Source: Cnuella takakiae
Lineage (GTDB): Bacteria; Bacteroidota; Bacteroidia; Chitinophagales; Chitinophagaceae
Direction of reading: 5' to 3'
DNA length: 64,000 nt
Assembly (NCBI RefSeq): GCF_001953305.1
Contig: NZ_MTFE01000010.1
Span: 4,473,803-4,537,802, forward strand
The notes below the pieces were generated by a model that worked only from the letters and a program-made list of their open reading frames with translations, ran no database searches and was not told the DNA's origin. A program made the translations under genes and the position numbers. Position 1 is the first letter of the stretch. Each line of letters opens with the position of its first letter. Positions 33,226 to 41,879 of this stretch are shown here, piece after piece.

Positions 33226-33459
33226 CTAGTCTGCAGCGCCTTCCTGCAACTTTGCCTTTCTTTTGTCATAAGCTTTCTTGGCCCCGGCGCCAATGCCTGC
33301 AGCCAGCAACAACGACAAGCCGCCATCGATCGGCGCATCATGGCCATTGGCATTGCCATGGCTATTACCATTATTGCCTCGCTGTGCATGCACCATAGAA
33401 GGTGCAGAACAAAGGCTAGCCAATAAAACCATTGAAAAAAACATGGACTTTTTCTTCAT
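33226..33459 (-). CDS. PID-CTERM-type small exosortase substrate
   Basis: The 77-residue product has three parts: a signal peptide (MKKKSMFFSMVLLASLC..., cleavage near VHA-Q, residue 25), a short Gly/Asn/His linker (RGNNGNSHGNANGHD), and a C-terminal sorting signal made of the motif PIDGG (43-47), a hydrophobic stretch (LSLLLAAGIGAGA) and a basic tail (KKAYDKRKAK). This tripartite tail matches the PID-CTERM signal known in Bacteroidota. After removal of both ends only about 20 residues would remain. The ATG at 33459 is chosen because it starts the signal peptide; an upstream start at 33510 is rejected. The exosortase gene follows directly. Confidence 0.82.
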   Translation of the reverse strand: MKKKSMFFSMVLLASLCSAPSMVHAQRGNNGNSHGNANGHDAPIDGGLSLLLAAGIGAGAKKAYDKRKAKLQEGAAD

Positions 33460-33809
33460 GACTGTTTGTTTTTTGTGAATAAAAAAGGACTTGCAACAAT
33501 TTCCGGACACACAACTTATTCAGTTGAATATTCCAGGTATGGTTTGCAGGGCAAAAAGCCGGTCGTTGTACTCCTTCTACAAAACGGTTGTAATGCAGCA
33601 GTTAAACCGGCATCATCATTTATAGTAAGACAGGCTGAATTTGTGTACAAAAGCAAGGGCATAACAGGCTAATTGGATCTGTTCACCCAATCCTATTTAC
33701 GAATCACTCGCATCTCAATACATTGCTAATATTAAGTGGGCATATCCTGAGCTTTGGCCCACTCAATGCCAATTACCTCACTGGCCAGCAGGGTTACACA
33801 GGGTGACTA
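33460..33809. other. Intergenic stretch upstream of the PID-CTERM gene
   Basis: This gap of about 350 bp lies between the WcaI-like transferase stop and the PID-CTERM start, both on the minus strand. A 68-codon + strand reading frame (33466-33672) has no recognisable features. I see no clear TAnnTTTG element and no T-tract hairpin. The length suggests a separate promoter for the substrate and exosortase genes. Confidence 0.4.
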
Positions 33810-35108
33810 TCAATTTAGCTCCAGCTGGTCGCGGGCCACAAGCACTACGCGTTCTTTTTCCGGGCTGGCAATCAGTTGCACCTGTGTAAAGTAGCGGTGC
33901 ATGATCCGATTCATGGTCAGGAACTCTTCAGCATAAAGGCGTGCATGTTGTTTTACCTTTTCGTACGGGTGTTCTATCAATTGATGAATTGCATCTACCA
34001 GTGCCTGCCCGTTCTCCGGCTCAATAGCTACGCCAATGCCGTTTTGCGACACAAGGCTATGCAGGCTGGAGTTGGCCGATGCGGTAACCAGTGCAAGACC
34101 ACCAACAGATAGTATGGAAGTAAGCTTTGATGGCATCACCAGATCATCAGCCTTAGCCTTCTGCAGCACCAGGTGCACATCTGCCATATTTAAAAACTCG
34201 TTGAAGCGCTCCTTTGGTTGTACCGGCATGAAATGCACATTGGACAGTCCTGCATCCGCGGCCATGGCCTTCAGCTTCTCTTTGTATGGTCCGGTACCAC
34301 AAATAACAAACTGCAGGTGCGGCCCATTTACCTGTCCTGCTATCTGTATGATGGATTCAAGTCCCTGCTTTTCGCCTACTGCGCCGGAGTACAGGATGAT
34401 CTTGTCTTTGGGCGAAAACCCGAATTCCTTTTTCAGCAATTCTTTGTTGGGAATCGGGAAAAAGAATTCCGTATCCACCCAGTTGGGAAAAAACAGGATC
34501 GGCTTACTGCACTTTTCTTCAATGCGTTGCATCATGCCATTGGAGATGCTGCTGACATGGTCGGCCCGGTGCAGGATAAATCGTTCAATGGCAAACATGA
34601 TGTTGAGCAACCACCGCGACTTGATCATACCCAGCTCTTTAGCCGCATCTATCTGCAGGTCCTGCACATGAAAGATCAGGGTTGCCTTTCTAACCCATTT
34701 GTACAACACACCCAGCAAACCCAATTGAAAAGGCGGCACTACGGTGATCACATAATCATACCGCTTGCCAAAAAGCAATACCAACAACTGCAGGAATGCA
34801 CTGATAAAAAAACTAAGGTCAGAGAGGATCCGCTTCATACCCGATGGCTGCCGGGACACATAGTGCGGACAGCGGTATACTTTTATCTTCTCGCCTTCAC
34901 TTATTCTTTCCTCGCGGCGAAACCAGGATGCTCCCAGGCCATAAGGCTCCTGCACTTTCCAGAAAGGGTAATAAGGATAGGTAGTAACCACGGCACATTC
35001 GTGACCCTGGCTGGCCAGCCAATCCAACATTTCGGCATTGTATTTACCAATACCGGTAGGCTCGGGAAAATAGTTTCCCCCGATAAGCAGAATTCTTGGT
35101 TTTCGCAT
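33810..35108 (-). CDS. WcaI-like glycosyltransferase (GT4)
   Basis: The 432-residue product has the N-terminal acceptor domain of WcaI-type transferases (RILLIGGNYFPEPTGIGKYNAEMLDWL, noted as residues 4-30, then VVTTYPYYPFWKV) and a GT-B donor domain with ILYSGAVGEKQGLESII (about 235-251), FVICGTGPYKEKL, VHFMPVQPKERFNEFLNMADVHLVLQ and MPSKLTSILSVGGLALVTA. It would transfer a sugar to the lipid-linked repeat unit at the cytoplasmic face of the inner membrane. An in-frame GTG precedes the ATG at 35108 by one codon; ATG is preferred. The subfamily is by motif only; donor and acceptor are unknown. Confidence 0.88.
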   Translation of the reverse strand: MRKPRILLIGGNYFPEPTGIGKYNAEMLDWLASQGHECAVVTTYPYYPFWKVQEPYGLGASWFRREERISEGEKIKVYRCPHYVSRQPSGMKRILSDLSFFISAFLQLLVLLFGKRYDYVITVVPPFQLGLLGVLYKWVRKATLIFHVQDLQIDAAKELGMIKSRWLLNIMFAIERFILHRADHVSSISNGMMQRIEEKCSKPILFFPNWVDTEFFFPIPNKELLKKEFGFSPKDKIILYSGAVGEKQGLESIIQIAGQVNGPHLQFVICGTGPYKEKLKAMAADAGLSNVHFMPVQPKERFNEFLNMADVHLVLQKAKADDLVMPSKLTSILSVGGLALVTASANSSLHSLVSQNGIGVAIEPENGQALVDAIHQLIEHPYEKVKQHARLYAEEFLTMNRIMHRYFTQVQLIASPEKERVVLVARDQLELN

Positions 35109-35551
35109 CACTTAGGAATTAATTAAATATTCAGGAGTTAAAGGCCCGTCAGGCAGGGAGCAGTAAGGCTATAGGGTACCAACAAAAATTGGATCGGGAA
35201 CAAGGGAGAATTGGCAAACGATGTTGTGATGGAAAGGGCAGTAAAGAACAGGTTCGTTGTAGTTAATAAACAGTACCACAACAGAAAATCATTATATAAA
35301 AACCAGGTAGGCAGCGGTAGTTAATACCATTGAAAAAAATGCATAGTTGCTACATCATGCAACTGCAACATGATGTAGACATTGCCGGCGATACTACTAG
35401 AAAGAAAACTTAATGAGGGCTTTGCTAACCCAGGAAACATGGGAGTTCTGCTAGCGGAAAAAGGCAATTCCGGTTTCTGGCTAACAATAGCTGAACACTA
35501 CTAAAAACAATACCTGATGGTACCAGCCAAGCCAGTTGCCTTTTACAAAAG
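35109..35551. other. Intergenic stretch with a perfect 10-bp hairpin
   Basis: There is no credible reading frame in this gap of about 440 bp upstream of the WcaI-like gene. CTACATCATG at 35350-35359 is perfectly complementary to CATGATGTAG at 35369-35378 (9-base loop), without a T tract. It could be the end of the SGNH transcript or an operator; the sequence does not decide. Confidence 0.45.
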
Positions 35552-36468
35552 TTACAGGATGGTATCTTTTAATATCCTGAATATATAGTCCTGCCCGGCA
35601 TCGTTTGGGTGGATAACATCCCGGTAAGCTGAAGCGGGCATTTCATAATCCAGCTCTTTAATGATGGGCAGGTTGTGCTGCTTACAAAAATTGATAATTT
35701 CGACACCCTGTGCATTGTATTTGCCAGCGATCCGCTCTTCTTTTTCGGCGTGCAGGTATACCAGGAGTGGAATATTGTGGCTGCGGCAAAAGGATAGAAA
35801 ATTGCCAAAACCGGAATTGAACACGGAGTTTCTTTCCTTTTTGTTAATGGCCAGCATTCGTTCAGGTGTTTCCGTCTTCTTATTGGTAGCTGGCATTAGA
35901 TAGCGGTCTACCAATTCCATAATGGCAAGCGGAAATTGTTTGGAGGAATAAGCTGGCAATACATCAACAGTAGGAACAAAGTTCATGTTGTCGTAAGCAT
36001 CATGTGAGCTTACCAGCAACAGGAATTTTTGTGCACCAAAGGTTCCATACTTTTCCAGGTAAGCATAACAATTATCCGGTCCCCAGGAACCATAGCTAAT
36101 GTTGAGCACCTTCACTGGCTTCCTGAATTTCCGGGACAGGTACCTGCTCAATTTTGTTGTAGCCAAACTATCCTGATCAGACTGGGTACCACCGTTGATA
36201 ACGGAATCACCAAACCCGGCCACAACGATTGAATCCCCGGCAGATACAGCTTCATTGCGCTGGGAAAAAGCATTGTAAATATCCGGTTGCCAAAACGTTT
36301 CCGGTCCTGGTTGGGCTGGGCAACATATTCAAAGTCCTTATCGGCCTGCGTCAGCACCGCATCACAAAAGCCAAACTTATAGCGAAGAACCCATTCAAGG
36401 GCAACTACACCCAGTAGTACGGCTACCCCCAAAAGCAGTAACCCCTTTTTATAATGCAACCTGATCAT
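35552..36468 (-). pseudogene. SGNH/GDSL-like hydrolase gene broken by a frameshift
   Basis: The N-terminal part (start ATG at 36468, MIRLHYKKGLLLLGVAVLLG membrane anchor, then PNQDRKRFGNRIF) and the C-terminal part (YNAFSQRNEAVSAGDSIVV, then GFGDSVINGG with the GDS nucleophile motif, and a C-terminal DVIHPNDAGQDYI with the Asp-x-x-His pair) lie in different minus-strand frames. Joining them across a short T run at about 36277-36279 by one added base restores one frame of roughly 305 residues. The intact protein would be a membrane-anchored SGNH hydrolase, a family that adds or removes acyl groups from polysaccharides. A sequencing error at the homopolymer is an alternative. Confidence 0.75.
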
Positions 36469-36751
36469 GTAATAGTAATTAAAACAAGTGATAAGCACAT
36501 CCCAGTAATGCTCCAAAGTTGTTGGACAGTGGGCCAAGGTCAAGGAACAATAGAAGGTATCATTTGCATGTGCTGCAGTAGCAGGAAAACACTTGGTATG
36601 AATAAAACCGAATTGAAAAAAGCCCAGAAATCATATAAGATTGAAGGTTCTCCATACATTAGGAAGCAATTCCAAAATGTTAGGATCGTCTTTGGTTTAC
36701 ATATCTTGGCCGGATATTAGAAATCGTACCATGCTGGAGTACCTAGAGGGC

Positions 36752-38365
36752 CTATGGCCTGAGTAAAGACTTACGGAGACTTATACTTACTCCGGTAGCA
36801 TTATTGAGCAGTTTACCAGAGTCATTAGCCAAAGAAAAATGAACACTGGTTTCCTTTTTCAGTTGACGACCCACATCGAAAAACACCGATACCTGATTTA
36901 CTTTTGGAAAAATGCCATCATACGGCACAAAAGGTCTTCTTTCACCATTGAACCAAAAAAAAGTGCTGTTACTGGTATAATAAGTTCCGTAATTCTGAGA
37001 ATAGGATAGTAATGCTTTGTAACGCCACTTCATCACACTACCAATGGCACCCATATGCACTAAAAAAAGTCTGTTATTTATAAAGAAATCAGCCGGGGAA
37101 GATGGGAGGCCTTTTCTGCTATATTTTTTCTCTGTAATAAAGGGTGAACCAATGCCGGTTTGTTTAAAACTATAACCTTCCGAATAGATACCATGATTGT
37201 AATATTGCTCAGGACCGGAAGGAGTTTCCTTAGACCATTGTTCACCGGCCTGGTTCTTAGTGTACACCACTTCAAGTAAGACCTTATTAAGCCGAACCTT
37301 GTGTTTATCTGACTCTCTGAATTCGACACTAAAGCCAGTCAATCCATCTGCTACATTGGCCAGGTAAGCCAAGGCACCTTTATCATAAATGAATTGTCGG
37401 TACACGGATATTCGGCCTTCATAAAAGTTAAAGTCAAATCCCATATCAAGGGTTCCGAGGTGGTTTCCTACTTTGGAAATGTTTTGGGATGCATTTTTGC
37501 TTCCACCAATCAATACCTGAATGATACTTTCAAAAGGTTTGAGATGGAACTCAGGTCCGAATATTTGCTTTTCATGGCCCCAGGTAACCTGGTGATTGAT
37601 GCCAGCAGTTAAAAATAGCCGGCCGTTTGGCTTACCCAAGCGGCCATATATTGCTTTGTGATGAAAATAGCTTTTTACGGAACTAACCCTTTCATACTGA
37701 TACGGATTATGAACATAGTTAACAGGGAGATCACCAATCCAGCCATGTTCGAAGCTGCCTTTAAAACTTATTAGCTTGCCTAAGAAAGGCAGGTGAACAA
37801 AATCGGGAATGGAAACCTGAATTGATGGAATAGGATTTGCATTTCCGGAAATAGCCAGCGACCCTGAAGACAAACTTGAATCAACCAGGCCTTTAAACTC
37901 GCGATACAACCCTGCCTTCAGTTGAAAAAGGCTCCATTTAGCTTTAGCGTATGCTTCCACTAGATGCAGTTCCTTTTGTGCACCCACATTGATGCGGGCC
38001 ATTACACCACCACCCCAGTCCACGCCTTTAATCTTAGTATACTCTCTATAAAGGTCCCCTATTATACTTAATGACTCATTCGGAACAGGAACATTGCCAC
38101 CTTTATTGGCGCGGAACCAAAAGGGAACAGCACCTTCCATATAGGTCAATTGTGTTTCTATTGCTGAACGCCATTTTTCAGGGAGTTCGGCAATATTGGT
38201 GTCTTGTATGTATTGCAACGATTTATCCTTACCAACCACTTGAGCAGCATCCGACCCTTTAATCATAAACCCCTCTGCTACTGGATAGTCATTCTGCTGT
38301 CCATTTACCTGAATACACACAACCAGTAAAAATCCCAGACCAGCACATGTTTTTCGAAAGGCCAT
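36752..38365 (-). CDS. Wzi-like capsule/exopolysaccharide assembly protein
   Basis: Wzi-type proteins are outer-membrane barrels that hold or organise the polysaccharide at the cell surface. The 537-residue product has a signal peptide from the ATG at 38365 (MAFRKTCAGLGFLLVVCIQVNGQ) and a short helical start (QDTNIAELPEKWRSAI), followed by many amphipathic beta segments with aromatic ends (WGGGVMARINVG, SLFQLKAGLYREF, FKGSFEHGWIGD, GRLFLTAGINHQVTWG). An upstream start at 38401 adds a Cys-rich tail and is rejected. The acetyltransferase gene upstream ends 41 bp before. Confidence 0.82.
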   Translation of the reverse strand: MAFRKTCAGLGFLLVVCIQVNGQQNDYPVAEGFMIKGSDAAQVVGKDKSLQYIQDTNIAELPEKWRSAIETQLTYMEGAVPFWFRANKGGNVPVPNESLSIIGDLYREYTKIKGVDWGGGVMARINVGAQKELHLVEAYAKAKWSLFQLKAGLYREFKGLVDSSLSSGSLAISGNANPIPSIQVSIPDFVHLPFLGKLISFKGSFEHGWIGDLPVNYVHNPYQYERVSSVKSYFHHKAIYGRLGKPNGRLFLTAGINHQVTWGHEKQIFGPEFHLKPFESIIQVLIGGSKNASQNISKVGNHLGTLDMGFDFNFYEGRISVYRQFIYDKGALAYLANVADGLTGFSVEFRESDKHKVRLNKVLLEVVYTKNQAGEQWSKETPSGPEQYYNHGIYSEGYSFKQTGIGSPFITEKKYSRKGLPSSPADFFINNRLFLVHMGAIGSVMKWRYKALLSYSQNYGTYYTSNSTFFWFNGERRPFVPYDGIFPKVNQVSVFFDVGRQLKKETSVHFSLANDSGKLLNNATGVSISLRKSLLRP

Positions 38366-38405
38366 AATAAAGCAATTACAGTATCTGCACCGTGAACACA
38401 ATCAT

Positions 38406-38990
38406 TTAAACCAGGGCAGGGTCTTTAAGCATGTAAGATTCTTCGGCAATCCGCTTTTTGATAGGTTGTGCTGGGCTTCCTATACATACCATTCCGCTAG
38501 GAAGATCTTTAAAAACGCTACTTCTTGCGCCTACAATTGATCCTCGACCAACGGTTACACCCGGTGCCAGATAAACATCGGTAGCAATCCAGCATTCATC
38601 CTCCACTACAATTGGCAATCCGTAAATAGGGAAATCCGGCTCCTTATAATTGTGTGTACCAGCGCACAAATAACTTTTTTGGGAGACCACCACATTATTT
38701 CCAATATGAATTTGATCCAGGCTGTATAAAACCACATCATCACCAATCCAAGTATTATCGCCAATGCTAACTTTCCAGGGGAACTGTGTCTTTACTGTAG
38801 GTCGCAGGATGACGTTACGCCCAACTTTAGCACCAAATAATCGTAGTAACAACCTACGCCATCCATACATAAATTGGGGGGAAGGCCGGAACAGCAACTG
38901 TTCGACAATCCACCACAACTGGACATACCAACCCGGCTTCCCTCGAAAACCTTGCGGCAGTTCGAAACTTTCCAAAGTTTGAAATTTCAT
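38406..38990 (-). CDS. WcaF-like hexapeptide acetyltransferase
   Basis: The 194-residue product is a left-handed beta-helix O-acetyltransferase: repeated hexapeptide turns run from about residue 60 (VGRNVILRPTVKTQFPWKVSIGDNTWIGDDVVLYS, noted by position only, with IHIGNNVVVSQ next), then the active-site loop with catalytic His in LCAGTHNYKEPDFPI (about 120-134), ECWIATDVYLAPGVTVGRG, and GSPAQPIKKR. It would acetylate a sugar of the repeat unit. The ATG at 38990 (MKFQTLESFELPQGFRGKP) is preferred to 39020 since the former gives the WcaF-type N-terminus. Confidence 0.9.
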   Translation of the reverse strand: MKFQTLESFELPQGFRGKPGWYVQLWWIVEQLLFRPSPQFMYGWRRLLLRLFGAKVGRNVILRPTVKTQFPWKVSIGDNTWIGDDVVLYSLDQIHIGNNVVVSQKSYLCAGTHNYKEPDFPIYGLPIVVEDECWIATDVYLAPGVTVGRGSIVGARSSVFKDLPSGMVCIGSPAQPIKKRIAEESYMLKDPALV

Positions 38991-39089
38991 CTTTGCATTA
39001 TACTTGAAGCCAAGTGGCACTATCTATAAGCTGGTAATTTCTGAAACTGAAACAAGAAGAGCAGCGTGTGCTGTCAAAATCCGTTCTCC

Positions 39090-40271
39090 CTAAAAGAGCG
39101 CTTGTTTCATTCTGTATGCAACAGGCTGCATAGAAAAATGGGTGTCAACACATGACCTTGCATTCTTTCCCATTACTTTTATTTGTTCAGGGGAAAGTGC
39201 AATCCATTGTTTGAATATGCGTTTAACTCCTTCTATTGTATCGGCTTCAACTAGACCAGCATCAGCAGCCTTTATTTCCTCCCATATATTAACCTGGTCA
39301 GAAATAAGTACCGGCTTGCCACAAGCCATTGCTTCAACAATGGAGATACCAAAATTTTCCTGGTGGCTGGGCAATACAAAAGCGGTACAGTCGTAAAAAG
39401 CGCCCCACTTGGCCTTTCCAAGCAGCAAACCAGGAAAATGCACTTGATGTTGTATCCCCAATTCATGCACCATTTCAAAAACCTTACTCCCAAAGGCAGA
39501 ATCCAAACCGGGACCTGCAACCACCAGATGCGGTAATTGCGCTGTATGCTGCAACGCATGGTGATAAGCATTTATCAATAACATCAAACCTTTCTTTTCA
39601 TGAATCCTGCTTAAGAACAAAAAGAATGGTTCGTTTTTCAAAGCAGGCACATGAGAACGGAAGGCTGTTATCATGTCTTTGCAGAGCGCCGGAGGTAAAT
39701 TAATGCCATAGCCTATATTATGCTCCTGTACTGGTTTGTAGGGCCGGAAAGGCTGCCTAGCCAGTTTCATTTCGGCCATACAGGTAAACAAAAGACCGTT
39801 AGCATTATTAATATTTTCACCTTCTATCAACTTGTAATACAACCAGTTTCGGATAGCTTTTACTCTTCTACCACTCGCCTTTTGAAAATAGGGATCCAGC
39901 ATACCGTGCGGCATGATAAATATCCTTGGTACTGCACCAGTACCACGCTCCTTTTTTAATACTTCCGCGGCTTTTCTAACTGCATACCCGGCATATTGCC
40001 ACATACCATGTACCACCACAACGTCGAAATGAGTCATGTTGGTAAGTAGCCATGGCAGAAGTGCTTTGCTGTAAGCCCAGGATGTTTTGCGGCCACCAAG
40101 TGCATGTATTTTAAAAACATCATTGCGCAGGTAATCAGCCCCAGGTTCATCAACACAAACAACCTCATTTAAAACATTCAAATTAGTCAGTTCCGGAATT
40201 GAATTTCGTAAGCCCTGACAGGTACCCCCATAAGCAGGGTCCATGGAACTAATAACATTCAATACTTTCAT
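39090..40271 (-). CDS. GT4 family glycosyltransferase
   Basis: The 393-residue product has the GT-B pattern of family 4: KVLNVISSMDPAYGGTCQGLRN at the start, FIMPHGMLDPYF (about 133-144), a C-terminal half with FFLFLSRIHEKKGLMLLINAYH (about 225-246), HLVVAGPGLDSAFG, VHFPGLLLGKAKWGAFYDCTAFVLPSHQENFGISIVEAMACGKPVL (noted by position, about 287-332) and the E-x7-E donor-site motif within it (ENFGISIVE). The start at 40271 begins the beta strand of the N-terminal fold. The sugar donor is not predictable. Confidence 0.9.
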   Translation of the reverse strand: MKVLNVISSMDPAYGGTCQGLRNSIPELTNLNVLNEVVCVDEPGADYLRNDVFKIHALGGRKTSWAYSKALLPWLLTNMTHFDVVVVHGMWQYAGYAVRKAAEVLKKERGTGAVPRIFIMPHGMLDPYFQKASGRRVKAIRNWLYYKLIEGENINNANGLLFTCMAEMKLARQPFRPYKPVQEHNIGYGINLPPALCKDMITAFRSHVPALKNEPFFLFLSRIHEKKGLMLLINAYHHALQHTAQLPHLVVAGPGLDSAFGSKVFEMVHELGIQHQVHFPGLLLGKAKWGAFYDCTAFVLPSHQENFGISIVEAMACGKPVLISDQVNIWEEIKAADAGLVEADTIEGVKRIFKQWIALSPEQIKVMGKNARSCVDTHFSMQPVAYRMKQALF

Positions 40272-40358
40272 ATTCCTATCAATTTTGACAGCCTTCAACT
40301 AAACAGTAGCGTGGGAAGATTTTGGAAAGGTGTGAAAGCTAAAAAGATGAGTAAAAGC

Positions 40359-40619
40359 TTATCCTTTATTGGAATGCTCTAAAATGCTGTGATAAATAGT
40401 CTCTAATTTATCTAATGTCACTTGCAGATTGAACCGATCGGAGTTCCTACGACCCCTTTGAACATACAGCGCACGTTCATAATCTGATAGTCGAACAATT
40501 TTATGTACCACTTCAGCAGCATGACAAGCCCAGAAATCAGCTGATCCCAGTACAGAAGGGCGCCGGGGATAAAAAAAAGCGGCTTCTCCGTCACCCCAGG
40601 CCATTGTAGCTTGCCTCAC
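40359..40619 (-). pseudogene. C-terminal remnant of a glycosyltransferase
   Basis: The 86 codons read GEAAFFYPRRP followed by LSDYERALYVQRGRRNSDRFNLQVTLDKLETIYHSIL (named by position, about residues 43-80), which is the C-terminal tail of a GT4 transferase. More than 250 N-terminal residues that should precede it are absent; upstream bases (40620-40709) are non-coding. It starts at a GTG without merit. It looks like a leftover from a deletion or replacement in the locus. Confidence 0.75.
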
Positions 40620-40709
40620 AAAGGATTAAAAAAATGGACCGAAATAACAAACTAAATGTGATTGCATCTCATCAAAAACAGAATTGCAATTCAGCATAAC
40701 CGGGTGAGA

Positions 40710-41879
40710 TCAGGTACGGACCAGATTTTTCAGTTCTTTTACAATAACAGAGTAATCGTACCTTCTGATGATTTGGCGGGAAGTTGTGCTCCAGTTTAGC
40801 CGCTTATCAATCAATACCTGCCGTAGCGTTCTTGTTAAAGCTTCCACATTCCCGGTAGGAAATACATAGCCGTTTACTCCAGGCTCGACCAAGTCAGCCG
40901 AACACCCCGTTAAGTCCGAAACTATCACCGGCAAGTCAAAGTTCATTGCCTCGTTTACAGATAATCCCCAAGTTTCCCCTATTGTGGAGCACATAACAAA
41001 GACATCACCGATTGCATAATAGGCTGGAATCTCAGATTGATTGACAAAGCCGGTCAAAACAACATTTTGAACTTTATGCTTAAGGATGAACTGTTCGATT
41101 TCAATCCTTAGTTCTCCTTCGCCAATCATGATCAACCAGCAGTTCGGATGGTTCAACTTAGAAAAGGCCTGCATCAGATCAAGAGGCCGCTTTTTATCAA
41201 TGTATTTACCTGAAAAAAGAATTACCTGGGCATTATTTGGGATACCAAACCTGGAACGTATTTCCAACCTTTGACCGGCGATTCGTTCAAATGCTTCTAA
41301 AAAGCGGCTATTGTCTACAGCATAGGGGCAAAATACCAGCTGCTCTTCTGGTATGCCGTAATTTTTATAAAGTTGATGATTTTCTTTGCCGATATACAGA
41401 AAGTAGTTTACCCTGGGAAAAACTACATGCTTCAACAGCATGCGTCTTAGCTTTTGCTTTTTTGATTTCTTCAATTGCTCCTGACTGTTGGGCACTTCAA
41501 AACGAAGACAAACTGTATGTCCGGCAAGTTGAGCCAGAAGTAAGATGCACAGGTGTGTAAAGAAGTGATATCCATGGACAACAAGAATGGATTTTGGCTG
41601 GCGAAATAAGGTGATCAACATACCAAAGTTGACCAAACTGAAAAACCCGACAGACAGAGAAGGTCTAGCAGCATAATTTTTGAAAAACCGGTAATCATAG
41701 CCATCCAGCAATGGAATGTCCCATTTGACTCTGACGCCGAACTCCTTATCAACAGCACCATGAAGCATACCTTCGGTACAATACCACACCTTTGTTTGCA
41801 ATCCTTGCTCGTTCATGTACTTATACAGTGGAGCGAAATACTGTATGGGATGGGAATTTACGAAAATGATTTCCTTCAT
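40710..41879 (-). CDS. GT4 family glycosyltransferase
   Basis: The 389-residue product starts MKEIIFVNSHPIQYFAPLYKYM, a form seen in transferases of exopolysaccharide loci. It carries the GT4 donor-domain motifs VILFSGKYIDKKRPLDLMQAF (about 207-227), WLIMIGEGELRIEIE, VLTGFVNQSEIPAYY, and the E-x7-E block STIGETWGLSVNEAMNFDLPVIVSD (noted by position, about 296-320). Its ATG overlaps the stop of the preceding gene by 4 bases (ATGA), so the two are translationally coupled. Confidence 0.9.
   Translation of the reverse strand: MKEIIFVNSHPIQYFAPLYKYMNEQGLQTKVWYCTEGMLHGAVDKEFGVRVKWDIPLLDGYDYRFFKNYAARPSLSVGFFSLVNFGMLITLFRQPKSILVVHGYHFFTHLCILLLAQLAGHTVCLRFEVPNSQEQLKKSKKQKLRRMLLKHVVFPRVNYFLYIGKENHQLYKNYGIPEEQLVFCPYAVDNSRFLEAFERIAGQRLEIRSRFGIPNNAQVILFSGKYIDKKRPLDLMQAFSKLNHPNCWLIMIGEGELRIEIEQFILKHKVQNVVLTGFVNQSEIPAYYAIGDVFVMCSTIGETWGLSVNEAMNFDLPVIVSDLTGCSADLVEPGVNGYVFPTGNVEALTRTLRQVLIDKRLNWSTTSRQIIRRYDYSVIVKELKNLVRT

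Noticed and set aside
33466-33672. 68-codon + strand frame upstream of the PID-CTERM gene
   Set aside because: No signal, motif or neighbour support; probably chance in a promoter region.
35552-36468. Programmed ribosomal frameshift in the SGNH gene
   Set aside because: No slippery heptamer or downstream structure is visible; a simple one-base loss in a T run is the plainer reading.
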